From NCBI RefSeq assembly GCF_900182905.1, contig NZ_FXUF01000002.1, positions 124,001-188,000 of the forward strand: a stretch of 64,000 bases of DNA, written 5' to 3'. This stretch comes from Anoxynatronum buryatiense (GTDB lineage: Bacteria; Bacillota; Clostridia; Peptostreptococcales; Tindalliaceae). The position numbers and the translations under genes were made by a program. Below, piece by piece: positions 33,593 to 41,861 of this stretch. Positions within the stretch are counted from its first letter, which is position 1; each line of letters opens with the position of its first letter. The notes below the pieces were generated by a model. It searched no databases and was not told the origin of the DNA. It was given only the letters and a program-made list of their open reading frames with translations.

Positions 33593-36500
33593 TTAACGAT
33601 AGTATTTCACGCCAGATTCAAGTATTTTTTGATCGTAGTCTCCGGGCACATTACGATATAACCCCGGTAGGCAGCGTTCAGAGTGGGCCATTTTCCCAAG
33701 TACTCGGCCATCAGGGCTTGTCAGTGCTTCAATGGCACCCATGGAACCGTTGGGATTATGTGGCAGTGCCATGGCAGGTTGACCTGAGAGATCCACATAC
33801 TGGGCGGCCACCTGGCCCGATGCCATGAGCTGACCTATGGTTTCTTCCGGTGCGATGAAGCGTCCTTCCCCATGAGAGACGGGAAGGGTGTGAATCTGGC
33901 CGGGAGTGACGCCGGCGAACCAGGGAGACAGGCTGGAAGCCACACGGGTGCGAATCAGGCCGGAGACATGACGGCCAAGGGTGTTGAAGGTCAGTGTGGG
34001 TGCGGCTTCGTGGGGGGGGCGAATCTCTCCGTATGGCACCAGCCCCAGCTTAATCAGTGCCTGAAATCCATTGCAGATTCCCAGCATCAGACCGTCCCGT
34101 TCCTTTAGAAGCTGGTGAACGGCATCCTGAATCAAGGGGTTGCGGAACACCACGGTGATGAACTTGCCGGAACCGTCGGGTTCATCACCGGCACTGAAGC
34201 CGCCGGGGAGCACCACCATTTGTGATCGGTGAATGGCGGCGGCCAATGCCTGCACGCTTTCGTCAATGGCATTGGCACTTAGGTTGCGGAAAATCAGCAG
34301 CTCAGCGTCTGCCCCCGCCCGTTCCAGTGCACGCAGGGTATCCATTTCACAATTGGTGCCGGGGAAGGTGGGAATCACCACCCGGGGACGTGGTGTTTTG
34401 ATCAGGGGACGGTTACTGCTGGCAGGCTTTGCTATGGCGTTGGCAATGACTTTCGGTATTTCTGGCGATTTGTTTGTGGGGAAAATATCCTCCAGCGGCT
34501 CCTGCCAGGCTTTCAGCAAATCATCAAGGGGAATGGCCTTGTCGGGAAGCTGCATTTCAGGTGTCTCGATGGTGTGACCCAGCAGGCATCCGGGAAATGT
34601 TTCCAACAGTTCATTCACAGCCTCTTCATCAGTCATTTCAAGCAGAAAGTTGCCGGGAGCAGGGAGGAACAGCGCAGGGGGCTCCAAATCAAGGTCTATC
34701 TGAAGCTGGAAGCCCACCCGGTTGCCAAAGCACATTTGAGAGAGGGCTGCGGATACACCTCCCAGGCCGACAGTTTTTGCGGCCAGCACCCGGTGGCTTC
34801 CAATCAATTGATACAGTTTTTCAAAGAGCGTCTTCATCTGAGAACTGTCCAATAGTAGTGTGCGGGGATCTGCCTGCGGGCGGAGCCATACCACCGGATG
34901 ACCGGCTTCCTTGAACTCCGGTGAACAGAGATGGGGTTCCTCTCCGGCTGCAACGGCAAATGAAACCAGTGTGGGTGGAACATCCAAATCCTTAAAAGTG
35001 CCTGACATGCTGTCTTTGCCGCCGATGGCCGGAATTTCAAGCTGTTGTTGCAGGGTGTAGGCTCCCAGCAGAGCTGCCAGGGGGCGTCCCCACCGTACCG
35101 GGTCATCTCCCGGTTTTTCGAAGTATTCCTGCAGGGTAAGTCGGGCTTTTTGAGTGGAGAAACCCATGGCAGCCAGGCGGCAGAGCGATTCCATCACCGC
35201 GTAATATGCCCCGTGGAAGGGGCTCCAGCAGGCCAGATCAGGATGATAGCCGGCAGTCATGCCGGTGACGGTGGTGGTATTTCCCTGGAGCACCGGCAGT
35301 CGGGCGGCCATGCCTTCCGCCGGCGTCAGCTGATGAATGCCACCCAACGGCATGAGGGAGGTGGCTGCGCCGATAGTGCTGTCAAATTTTTCGATGAGAC
35401 CCTTTTGGCTGCAAACATTCAGGTCAGATAAGTTTTCCATCCAGTGGCGGTGCAGGTCGTCAGGGGCTTCTGCCATGGAACGTTTCAGGTTTTCGGGCAG
35501 TTGTACCAAAGGTGAAGCGTCATAAAAGGGAGCGGGAACTTTCATGGTTGTTTGCTGTTTGACACCGTTGGTGTCAAGGAATGAACGGGCGATGTCAACG
35601 ATGGTGGTGCCCTGCCAGTTCATCACCAGGCGGGGAGATTCGGTGACAACAGCTACTCTGACGGCTTCAAGATTTTCTTTTTGGGCGGCAGCGATGAAAG
35701 CTGTCTCATCAGCAGGATCAAGCACCACGGCCATGCGCTCCTGAGATTCTGAAATGGCCAGTTCGGTGCCATCAAGCCCTTCGTACTTTCGGGGCACCTG
35801 ATCCAAGTCAACAAAGAGGCCGTCTGCAAGTTCACCAATGGCCACCGAGACACCACCGGCACCAAAGTCATTGCATTTTTTGATAAGGCGGCTGACTGCC
35901 GGGTCTCTGAAAAGACGCTGGATTTTTCGTTCGGTGGGGGCATTGCCCTTTTGCACTTCTGCACCGCAGGTGGAAAGGGAGGTTTCATCATGTTCCTTGG
36001 AAGAACCGGTGGCACCGCCACAGCCGTCCCGGCCGGTACGTCCCCCCACCAGCACGATCACATCACCCGGGTCTGATGATGCCCGCATGACCTGGCTTTT
36101 GGGAGCAGCACCAATGACAGCACCCAGTTCCATTCGTTTGGCCACGAAACGTTCATGGTAGTATTCTTTCACATAGCCGGTGGCCAGGCCAATCTGGTTT
36201 CCATAAGAACTGTACCCATGAGAGGCTTCCTGGGTGATTTTTCGCTGCGGGAGCTTTCCGGGAAGGGTTTTTTCCAGAGGGGTGCGGGGATCGCCGCTGC
36301 CGGTGATGCGCATTGCCTGGTAGACATAGGAACGGCCAGACAGGGGGTCGCGGATGGCACCTCCCAGGCAGGTGGCAGCACCGCCGAAGGGTTCAATTTC
36401 GGTGGGGTGGTTATGGGTTTCGTTTTTAAACATCACCAGCCAGTCTTCCTGGCGACCGTCAATGTCAGCCGGCACAATGATGCTGCAGGCGTTGATTTCA

Positions 36501-37396
36501 TCTGAAACTTCCAGATCGTCCAGTTTGCCCGCCCGGCGCATTTCTTTCATGGCAATGACGGCCAGATCCATTAGACAGGCTGGTTTTTCCGACAGATCAT
36601 CGCCATAGACTGCCAGGCGTTTCTGCTGATACAGCTGCCAGGCATCCTGGGCCGGCTGATTTAAGGGATCATTTTCAAAATCCACCTGGGTGATTTCTGT
36701 GAGAAAGGTGGTATGACGGCAGTGGTCAGACCAGTAAGTGTCAATCATGCGAATTTCGGTGATGGAAGGGTCTCTTTTTTCAGTGTCGCTGAAGTAGGTC
36801 TGGCAAAAAGCCAGATCTTCCACAGACATGGCAAGGCCATATTGGCCGGCAAAATCAGCCAGATCAGAGGCTGTCATGGTGGTGAAACCGGAAAGTACTG
36901 CCACGGCTTCAGGAGGTGTTAGCGTTAATTTCAGGGTTTTTGGTTTTTCCAGGGAGGCTTTTCGTGATTCCACAGGGTTGATCAGATAATCACTGATGCG
37001 TGATAAATCGTCGGAGGTCAGGTCTCCTTCAAACACCATGACTTTGGCATACGTCACATCAGGCCGCTGTTCCTGTGTCAGCAGCTGAATGCACTGGGCG
37101 GCAGAGTCAGCCCGTTGGTCATACTGACCGGGAAGCAGTTCGACTGCCAGCATAAGGTCATCATTCTGCACAGGAAATGTTTCTACATATACATCATCCA
37201 ATGGTGGTTCGGCAAAAATAGTTGACAGGGCTTTTTCAAAAGTAATTTCATCGATTCCTTCCACATCATAGCGGTTTAAAACACGTACCCTGCAAAGGGC
37301 TGTGAGTTTCAGGTGGTCACGCAAATCCTCAAACAGTTGCTGCGCTTCCGCCTGAAACGCCTCTTTTTTTTCAACAAAAACTCGTTTGACGCCCAT
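33593..37396 (-). CDS. purL: Phosphoribosylformylglycinamidine synthase, fused PurL-PurQ type
   Basis: 1267-aa enzyme of de novo purine synthesis that converts FGAR, ATP and glutamine to FGAM. The N-terminal PurS-like region is followed by two AIR-synthase-like halves (SDHCRHTTF, FKNETHNHPTEIEPFGGAATCLGG, CGGATGSSKEHDE, then the second half with AIGGKDSMSGTF). The glutaminase domain is at the C terminus (FPGTNCEMD, GICNGFQALIKLG with catalytic Cys1108, and C-terminal His). Bacilli encode separate PurS, PurQ and PurL; this single chain resembles the long form of clostridia and gamma-proteobacteria. No other pur gene is nearby. AAGGGGG is about 9 nt before the ATG. Confidence 0.96.
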   Translation of the reverse strand: MGVKRVFVEKKEAFQAEAQQLFEDLRDHLKLTALCRVRVLNRYDVEGIDEITFEKALSTIFAEPPLDDVYVETFPVQNDDLMLAVELLPGQYDQRADSAAQCIQLLTQEQRPDVTYAKVMVFEGDLTSDDLSRISDYLINPVESRKASLEKPKTLKLTLTPPEAVAVLSGFTTMTASDLADFAGQYGLAMSVEDLAFCQTYFSDTEKRDPSITEIRMIDTYWSDHCRHTTFLTEITQVDFENDPLNQPAQDAWQLYQQKRLAVYGDDLSEKPACLMDLAVIAMKEMRRAGKLDDLEVSDEINACSIIVPADIDGRQEDWLVMFKNETHNHPTEIEPFGGAATCLGGAIRDPLSGRSYVYQAMRITGSGDPRTPLEKTLPGKLPQRKITQEASHGYSSYGNQIGLATGYVKEYYHERFVAKRMELGAVIGAAPKSQVMRASSDPGDVIVLVGGRTGRDGCGGATGSSKEHDETSLSTCGAEVQKGNAPTERKIQRLFRDPAVSRLIKKCNDFGAGGVSVAIGELADGLFVDLDQVPRKYEGLDGTELAISESQERMAVVLDPADETAFIAAAQKENLEAVRVAVVTESPRLVMNWQGTTIVDIARSFLDTNGVKQQTTMKVPAPFYDASPLVQLPENLKRSMAEAPDDLHRHWMENLSDLNVCSQKGLIEKFDSTIGAATSLMPLGGIHQLTPAEGMAARLPVLQGNTTTVTGMTAGYHPDLACWSPFHGAYYAVMESLCRLAAMGFSTQKARLTLQEYFEKPGDDPVRWGRPLAALLGAYTLQQQLEIPAIGGKDSMSGTFKDLDVPPTLVSFAVAAGEEPHLCSPEFKEAGHPVVWLRPQADPRTLLLDSSQMKTLFEKLYQLIGSHRVLAAKTVGLGGVSAALSQMCFGNRVGFQLQIDLDLEPPALFLPAPGNFLLEMTDEEAVNELLETFPGCLLGHTIETPEMQLPDKAIPLDDLLKAWQEPLEDIFPTNKSPEIPKVIANAIAKPASSNRPLIKTPRPRVVIPTFPGTNCEMDTLRALERAGADAELLIFRNLSANAIDESVQALAAAIHRSQMVVLPGGFSAGDEPDGSGKFITVVFRNPLIQDAVHQLLKERDGLMLGICNGFQALIKLGLVPYGEIRPPHEAAPTLTFNTLGRHVSGLIRTRVASSLSPWFAGVTPGQIHTLPVSHGEGRFIAPEETIGQLMASGQVAAQYVDLSGQPAMALPHNPNGSMGAIEALTSPDGRVLGKMAHSERCLPGLYRNVPGDYDQKILESGVKYYR

Positions 37397-37437
37397 CCGG
37401 CGATGCCCCCTTTTATCTTGTGACTCGTTATTGTCTT

Positions 37438-37446
37438 ATTATACCA
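37438..37446 (-). promoter_or_regulatory. Extended -10 promoter of purL
   Basis: On the minus strand TGG-TATAAT, 42 bp before the start codon. No clear purine riboswitch fits in the short leader. Confidence 0.6.
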
Positions 37447-37483
37447 GAACAATCCTTTCGATGCAGAGCAAGGTTGTGGTAAA

Positions 37484-37573
37484 ATGATGGGTGAAAATCA
37501 TATGTTGATCAACGGCACCAACAATATCAACTGCGGTAATAGTACTAACAATGTGGGAAAAGCAAGGCCATGA
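37484..37573 (+). CDS. 29-residue Asn/Gly-rich ORF before maf
   Basis: Reads MMGENHMLINGTNNINCGNS followed by TNNVGKARP. Its TGA overlaps an ATG at 37570 (ATGA) that is in frame with maf, as in coupled genes. The core holds an internal repeat (TNNI / TNNV). The ribosome site is weak (AAGG about 10 nt upstream). It could be a real small peptide coupled to maf, or chance. I recognise no family. Confidence 0.35.
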   Translation: MMGENHMLINGTNNINCGNSTNNVGKARP

Positions 37574-37614
37574 TCAAAAAATATCGAATGAATCAGTCTG
37601 AAAGGCGGATGACA

Positions 37615-38211
37615 ATGGAACTCATATTAGCGTCGGGGTCTCCCCGGCGGTCAGAAATTCTCAACATGTTGACGCTGCGTTATCGGGTGCAGACCAGTCA
37701 GGTGGATGAAGGTGAACTGCTTCGGCAAATGCCCCAGGCGACACCCAAAGAGCTGGTTCAGCGTCTCAGCAGCGCCAAATCTCAGGCGGTGGCCAATCAG
37801 CTGGAAACGGGATTGGTGCTGGGCGCAGACACCATCGTGGTACTGGAAGAGCACATATATGGCAAACCGGTGGATGAACAGGATCTGCGGAACATGATGT
37901 GGGCCTTTTCAGGTAAAACACATCAGGTGCTTACCGGGGTAACACTGACCCAGGCGGTAGGCAGGCATTCGGTGAGTCTGACTGCCGTGACAGATGTGAC
38001 TTTCCGAACCATCTCTGAAGAAGAGATGGAATGGTATGTTGCTCATGCCCACTATAGTGACAAAGCAGGGGGTTACGCCATTCAGGAGCACGCAGCCCTT
38101 TTCGTCGAAGGAATACAGGGGTGCTACTATAATGTGATGGGATTGCCGGTGCAGGAAACATTGGCACTGTTTCAGCTCATGGGAACCAGCTGGCAGGCGT
38201 TTGGATCATGA
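37615..38211 (+). CDS. maf: Maf family nucleoside triphosphate pyrophosphatase
   Basis: 198-aa cytoplasmic house-cleaning enzyme that hydrolyses dTTP/UTP or modified nucleotides. Family motifs: LILASGSPRRSEIL at the N terminus, SAKSQAVA, VLGADTIVVLEEHIYGKP, and DKAGGYAIQEHAALFVEGIQGCYYNVMGLP. ATG 37615 is 6 nt after AAGGCGG and gives the standard N terminus. ATG 37570, which overlaps the small ORF stop, would add 15 residues. It overlaps the MATE gene by 4 bp (ATGA), so the two are translationally coupled. Confidence 0.93.
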   Translation: MELILASGSPRRSEILNMLTLRYRVQTSQVDEGELLRQMPQATPKELVQRLSSAKSQAVANQLETGLVLGADTIVVLEEHIYGKPVDEQDLRNMMWAFSGKTHQVLTGVTLTQAVGRHSVSLTAVTDVTFRTISEEEMEWYVAHAHYSDKAGGYAIQEHAALFVEGIQGCYYNVMGLPVQETLALFQLMGTSWQAFGS

Positions 38212-39569
38212 TTCGATCCATGCTGCAGGACAAACACTTCTTCAGGGTGCTGACAGCCATTGGCATTCCCGTTGCCATTCAGCACGTCATTACGTCCTCC
38301 CTGAACCTGGTGGATGTGGTCATGATTGGGCAAATCAATGCGGTGAGCATTACCGCTGTGGGGCTGGCCAACCAGCTGTTTTTTGTTTTTTCATTGTTAC
38401 TTTTTGGCATTAACAGCGGTGGGGCAATTTTCGTTGCCCAGTTTTGGGGAAGACGTGATCTGGAAAATATTCATAAAAGCCTCGGTGTTGCCCTGCTCCT
38501 CAGTGTGGCGGGTGGCCTGATGTTTACTGTGATCAGCGTTCTTTTTCCTGAATGGTTCATGAGACTCCTCTCCAACGATGATGAGGCCATTCGTCTGGGG
38601 GTGGAATACCTGCGCATTGTGGGCTTGAGCTATCTGGCCACCGCAGTCAGCATCACTTTGTCAAGCGCCTCCAGATCAGTGGGGGATGCCCGGCTTCCCA
38701 TGCGGGCCAGCATTCTGTCGCTTGGCGTGAACACCGGACTGAACGCTGTGCTTATTTTCGGGTTGCTGGGATTTCCTGCCATGGGAGTGAAGGGAGCGGC
38801 CTTGGCCACGTTGGTGGCCCGCGGCCTGGAGTGCCTTATTTTAACCGTAACTATTTTCACCAGCCTTCACCCACTGCGTGCCAAAGGGCATCAATACTTC
38901 CGGTTTTCACGTGCCTTTGCCCGGCGCATCCTGCAAAAGTCCTTTCCGGTGATGGCCAATGAGTTTCTGTGGGCCATTGGCATGACGCTCTATGTGGCCG
39001 CCTATGCCCGTATGGGTACTCAGGCGTATGCAGCAGTCCAAATATCCCAGACGGTGGAAAAACTATTTTTTGTGGCTGCCATGGGTATTGGCCATGCGGC
39101 GGCGGTGATGATCGGCAATCTGCTGGGTGAAAACCGGCGGGAAGAAGCCATTCGTTACTCCCGGTATTTTAACCTGCTGACGATATTTTTTGGCATTGTA
39201 CTTGCTGTCTTTCTGTTGGTAACAGCACCTGCCATTGCCAGGTTTTTCAATGTTGACGAACAGGTAAGGGCTGATGCGGTAAAAGTGATGGCTGTTTTTG
39301 CCTTTTTTCTTACCATCAAAATGTGCAATGCACTGCAGGTGATCGGCACCCTGCGGGGAGGCGGCGATACCACCTACTCTCTGATGATGGAAATTTCAAG
39401 TGTGTATCTGGTGGGGGTTCCCATGGCTTTTCTGGCCACCACCTACTGGCAGCTGCCCATTTATGTTGTTGTGGCACTGGTGCATCTTGAAGAAGTGACG
39501 AAAGCCATTGTGGGCTTCAGAAGGCTGTTTTCAAATAAATGGGCAAGCAACATTATTGAAGGCATGTAG
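38208..39569 (+). CDS. MATE family efflux transporter
   Basis: 453-aa membrane protein with twelve predicted segments in two six-helix halves. The NorM/DinF-like N terminus reads IAIGIPVAIQHVITSSLNLVDVVMIGQIN. The mid-protein LRIVGLSYLATAVSITLSSASRSVGDARLPM and the C-terminal LGENRREEAIRYSRY and GTLRGGGDTTYSLMMEI are typical. It exports organic cations or drugs in exchange for Na+ or H+; the substrate cannot be read. It overlaps maf by 4 bp. Confidence 0.93.
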   Translation: MIRSMLQDKHFFRVLTAIGIPVAIQHVITSSLNLVDVVMIGQINAVSITAVGLANQLFFVFSLLLFGINSGGAIFVAQFWGRRDLENIHKSLGVALLLSVAGGLMFTVISVLFPEWFMRLLSNDDEAIRLGVEYLRIVGLSYLATAVSITLSSASRSVGDARLPMRASILSLGVNTGLNAVLIFGLLGFPAMGVKGAALATLVARGLECLILTVTIFTSLHPLRAKGHQYFRFSRAFARRILQKSFPVMANEFLWAIGMTLYVAAYARMGTQAYAAVQISQTVEKLFFVAAMGIGHAAAVMIGNLLGENRREEAIRYSRYFNLLTIFFGIVLAVFLLVTAPAIARFFNVDEQVRADAVKVMAVFAFFLTIKMCNALQVIGTLRGGGDTTYSLMMEISSVYLVGVPMAFLATTYWQLPIYVVVALVHLEEVTKAIVGFRRLFSNKWASNIIEGM

Positions 39570-39608
39570 GGGTAATCATCTGAATGACTGAAACAGAGGT
39601 GAAGAGAT

Positions 39609-40013
39609 ATGACTCGGGTGGCGGTGGCCATTATCACAAATAAACAACGCCAGGTACTGATAGCCCGGCGGCCTGCGGGGAAAGTCATGGAAGGCTGCTG
39701 GGAGTTTCCCGGAGGAAAAGTTGAAATCGGAGAAACACCTGAAGAATGCCTGGTACGTGAGTTGAAGGAAGAGATGGATCTGACGGTGAAAGCGGGTCGC
39801 TTCATTGCAGAAATTTCTTATGCATATGATTGGGGACATGTTCAGCTGCTGGCTTTTGAAGCCCACATTGTTGAGGGAGAACCCCGGCTCCTGGAGCATG
39901 ATGCCATGGCATGGGTCGGGCTGGAAGAAATGGGAGCCTATGGCATGACGCCGGCAGATGAACCACTGATCGAAGATTTGCTTCGATGGGTTCGCCGTCA
40001 CGACGTGTTTTAG
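39609..40013 (+). CDS. Nudix hydrolase, MutT-like
   Basis: 134 aa. Complete Nudix box GGKVEIGETPEECLVRELKEEMDL (Gx5Ex7REUxEExGU form, with Met for the last Gly) at residues 37-60. WEFPGG before it and a short C-terminal helix (DEPLIEDLLRWV) resemble MutT/8-oxo-dGTP diphosphatase-like proteins, which clean oxidised nucleotides. AGAGGTG is 8 nt before the ATG. It follows the MATE gene by 39 bp; maf, MATE and Nudix may form one transcript, ending at repeat copy C. Confidence 0.9.
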   Translation: MTRVAVAIITNKQRQVLIARRPAGKVMEGCWEFPGGKVEIGETPEECLVRELKEEMDLTVKAGRFIAEISYAYDWGHVQLLAFEAHIVEGEPRLLEHDAMAWVGLEEMGAYGMTPADEPLIEDLLRWVRRHDVF

Positions 40014-40062
40014 AAAGATGAAAACGGGTACGAAAGAGATAATAAGACTCATTATCATGAAC

Positions 40063-40149
40063 ATGAAGCAAAAGTGCTTCATCATATCCCTTGTCTTCAC
40101 CGCATGTTGTCTACAGTCTGAGATGAAGCGAAAGTGCTTCATCTTTTTT
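40063..40149 (+). repeat. Terminator-associated foldback element, copy C (right-end remnant)
   Basis: Two hairpins, ATGAAGCA-AAAG-TGCTTCAT (40063-40082) and GATGAAGCG-AAAG-TGCTTCATC (40122-40143, then T6), differ at one position. They flank 39 bases that match the right end of copy A at 33 positions (TCCCTTGTCTTCA, TTGTCT-CAGTCTGA). The left part of the element is missing. The second hairpin is a good terminator for the Nudix gene and precedes the dehydrogenase gene. Confidence 0.8.
40122..40149 (+). terminator. Terminator after the Nudix gene (right hairpin of copy C)
   Basis: 9-bp stem with one G-T pair and an AAAG loop, T6 tail. Confidence 0.8.
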
Positions 40150-40165
40150 AAACGGAGGTGTACCC

Positions 40166-41608
40166 ATGGAGGAAAAAAAATTGTACATTAACGGTGAATG
40201 GGTGAAGCGTGCTAACGATGATGTGATTCAGGTGTTAAATCCGGCCAGTGGAGAAGTGGTGGGAACGGTTCCCAACGCCGGCAGAGAAGAAGTGATGCAG
40301 GCTGTTGATGCGGCTTCAAAGGCATTTGACACATGGGCAGCACTGCCCGCCCGCCGCCGGGCGGAATATCTGCGGCGATGGTTTGACTTGATGCGAGAAC
40401 ATAAGGAATCCATTGCCAGAACACTGACGCTGGAACAGGGAAAACCGCTGGCGGAAGCCCGGGGTGAGGTGGCGGCTGCCGGTCGTTTCCTGGAATGGTA
40501 CTCTGAGGAAGCGGTGCGCGTTGCCGGGGAAATCATTCCTCCTTCCGGTGAGAAGAAACGGATCATGGTGTTGCGCCAGCCGGTGGGAGTTGTGGCAGCC
40601 ATTACTCCCTGGAATTTTCCTGCGTCCATGGTCACCCGAAAAATAGCACCGGCACTGGCAGCCGGCTGCCCGGTTATTCTAAAACCTGCCAGTCAAACAC
40701 CCCTGACTGCCGTTGCCATTGTGGAACTGGCCCATGAGGCGGGGATTCCCCGGGGTGTGGTAAACCTGGTGACAGGATCGGCAGCCCTCATCGGTGAAAC
40801 CTTAATGGCAGACAGCCGTGTGCGGAAAATCACGTTTACCGGCTCGACAGAAGTGGGAAAAATGCTGATGAGGCAATCGGCAGACACGATGAAAAGAATC
40901 TCTCTTGAACTGGGTGGTCATGCCCCTTATCTGGTTTTCGACGATGCTGATTTGGAACAGGCAGTGGCAGGGGTGATTCAGGCCAAAATTCGCAACGCCG
41001 GTCAAATGTGCGTCGCTGTGAACCGGTTCTTTGTGCAGGAAGGCATCTATGATGCTTTTGTTTCCCGGTTGCGAACCGCATTGAAACAGATTCAGACAGG
41101 CAATGGGCTTGATGAGTCTGTCACCATGGGTCCCCTCATCGACCACAAAGCCTATCAAAAAGTGTTGGATCATGTATTGGATGCCAGAGAACTGGGAGCA
41201 GGGCTGCTCTGCGGTGGCAATGGCCGTCATGAAGGTGGTCATCCGGAGGCCGGCTACTTCTTCGAACCGACTTTGCTCACCAATGTAACTGACCAAATGA
41301 AGATAATGCAAGAAGAAACCTTTGGACCGGTGTTGCCGCTGCGACGCTTTGAAACGGAAGAAGAAGCGTTGCTTCTGGCCAATGATTCCCGTTACGGGCT
41401 GGCCGCCTATGTGTATACTCAGTCTTTAAGCCGCGGAATTCGAGTTTCCGAAAAACTGCAGTATGGCGTGGTGGGGCTGAATGACGGCGGGCCGGCAACC
41501 GTCCAGGCACCCTTCGGCGGGTTCAAGGAGAGCGGCATCGGTCGCGAAGGGGGGCACCACGGGATGGAGCCTTTCCTGGAAATCAAATACATTTCCATTG
41601 GACTTTAG
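40166..41608 (+). CDS. gabD: NAD(P)+-dependent aldehyde dehydrogenase, succinate-semialdehyde type
   Basis: 480-aa cytoplasmic ALDH. Catalytic Glu248 (LELGGHAP) and Cys282 (NAGQMCVAVNRFF) have the canonical 34-residue spacing. The cofactor loop FTGSTEVGKMLM and oxyanion region ITPWNFP are present. VNRFFVQEGIYD, LSRGIRVSEKLQYGVVGLNDG and the C-terminal PFGGFKESGIGREGG match the GabD group, which oxidises succinate semialdehyde to succinate. CGGAGGTG is 6 nt before the ATG. It sits alone behind terminator copy C. Family sure, substrate likely. Confidence 0.92.
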   Translation: MEEKKLYINGEWVKRANDDVIQVLNPASGEVVGTVPNAGREEVMQAVDAASKAFDTWAALPARRRAEYLRRWFDLMREHKESIARTLTLEQGKPLAEARGEVAAAGRFLEWYSEEAVRVAGEIIPPSGEKKRIMVLRQPVGVVAAITPWNFPASMVTRKIAPALAAGCPVILKPASQTPLTAVAIVELAHEAGIPRGVVNLVTGSAALIGETLMADSRVRKITFTGSTEVGKMLMRQSADTMKRISLELGGHAPYLVFDDADLEQAVAGVIQAKIRNAGQMCVAVNRFFVQEGIYDAFVSRLRTALKQIQTGNGLDESVTMGPLIDHKAYQKVLDHVLDARELGAGLLCGGNGRHEGGHPEAGYFFEPTLLTNVTDQMKIMQEETFGPVLPLRRFETEEEALLLANDSRYGLAAYVYTQSLSRGIRVSEKLQYGVVGLNDGGPATVQAPFGGFKESGIGREGGHHGMEPFLEIKYISIGL

Positions 41609-41701
41609 TGATGATGTTAGCCATGAAAAGCCACAAAGAAAGCGGAGTTGTCAGATAATAACAACGAGTCTGTCATAAAATGACCAAGTCAATGATAGAA
41701 G

Positions 41702-41749
41702 CCTGCAGCTGCGGGGTATCAGAGTGATATCCTGACTGCAGGTTTTTTT
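41702..41749 (+). terminator. Terminator after the aldehyde dehydrogenase gene
   Basis: CCTGCAG ... CTGCAGG outer stem, inner GGTATCA/TGATATCC pairing, then T7. Confidence 0.85.
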
Positions 41750-41861
41750 ATACAGAGATATAAAAACCGATGGAAATCCATGCCGCCTGCATACACATAA
41801 ATCGAACTGCAGTCTGGCAGCGCAGTCAATGGTGTCATTTAGACAAGGGGGAGTGAGCGCG

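Noticed and set aside
32558-33661. 367-aa open frame on the + strand
   Set aside because: It lies antisense to speE, whose motifs are unmistakable, has no ribosome site and has an unlikely composition (His/Phe/Cys-rich).
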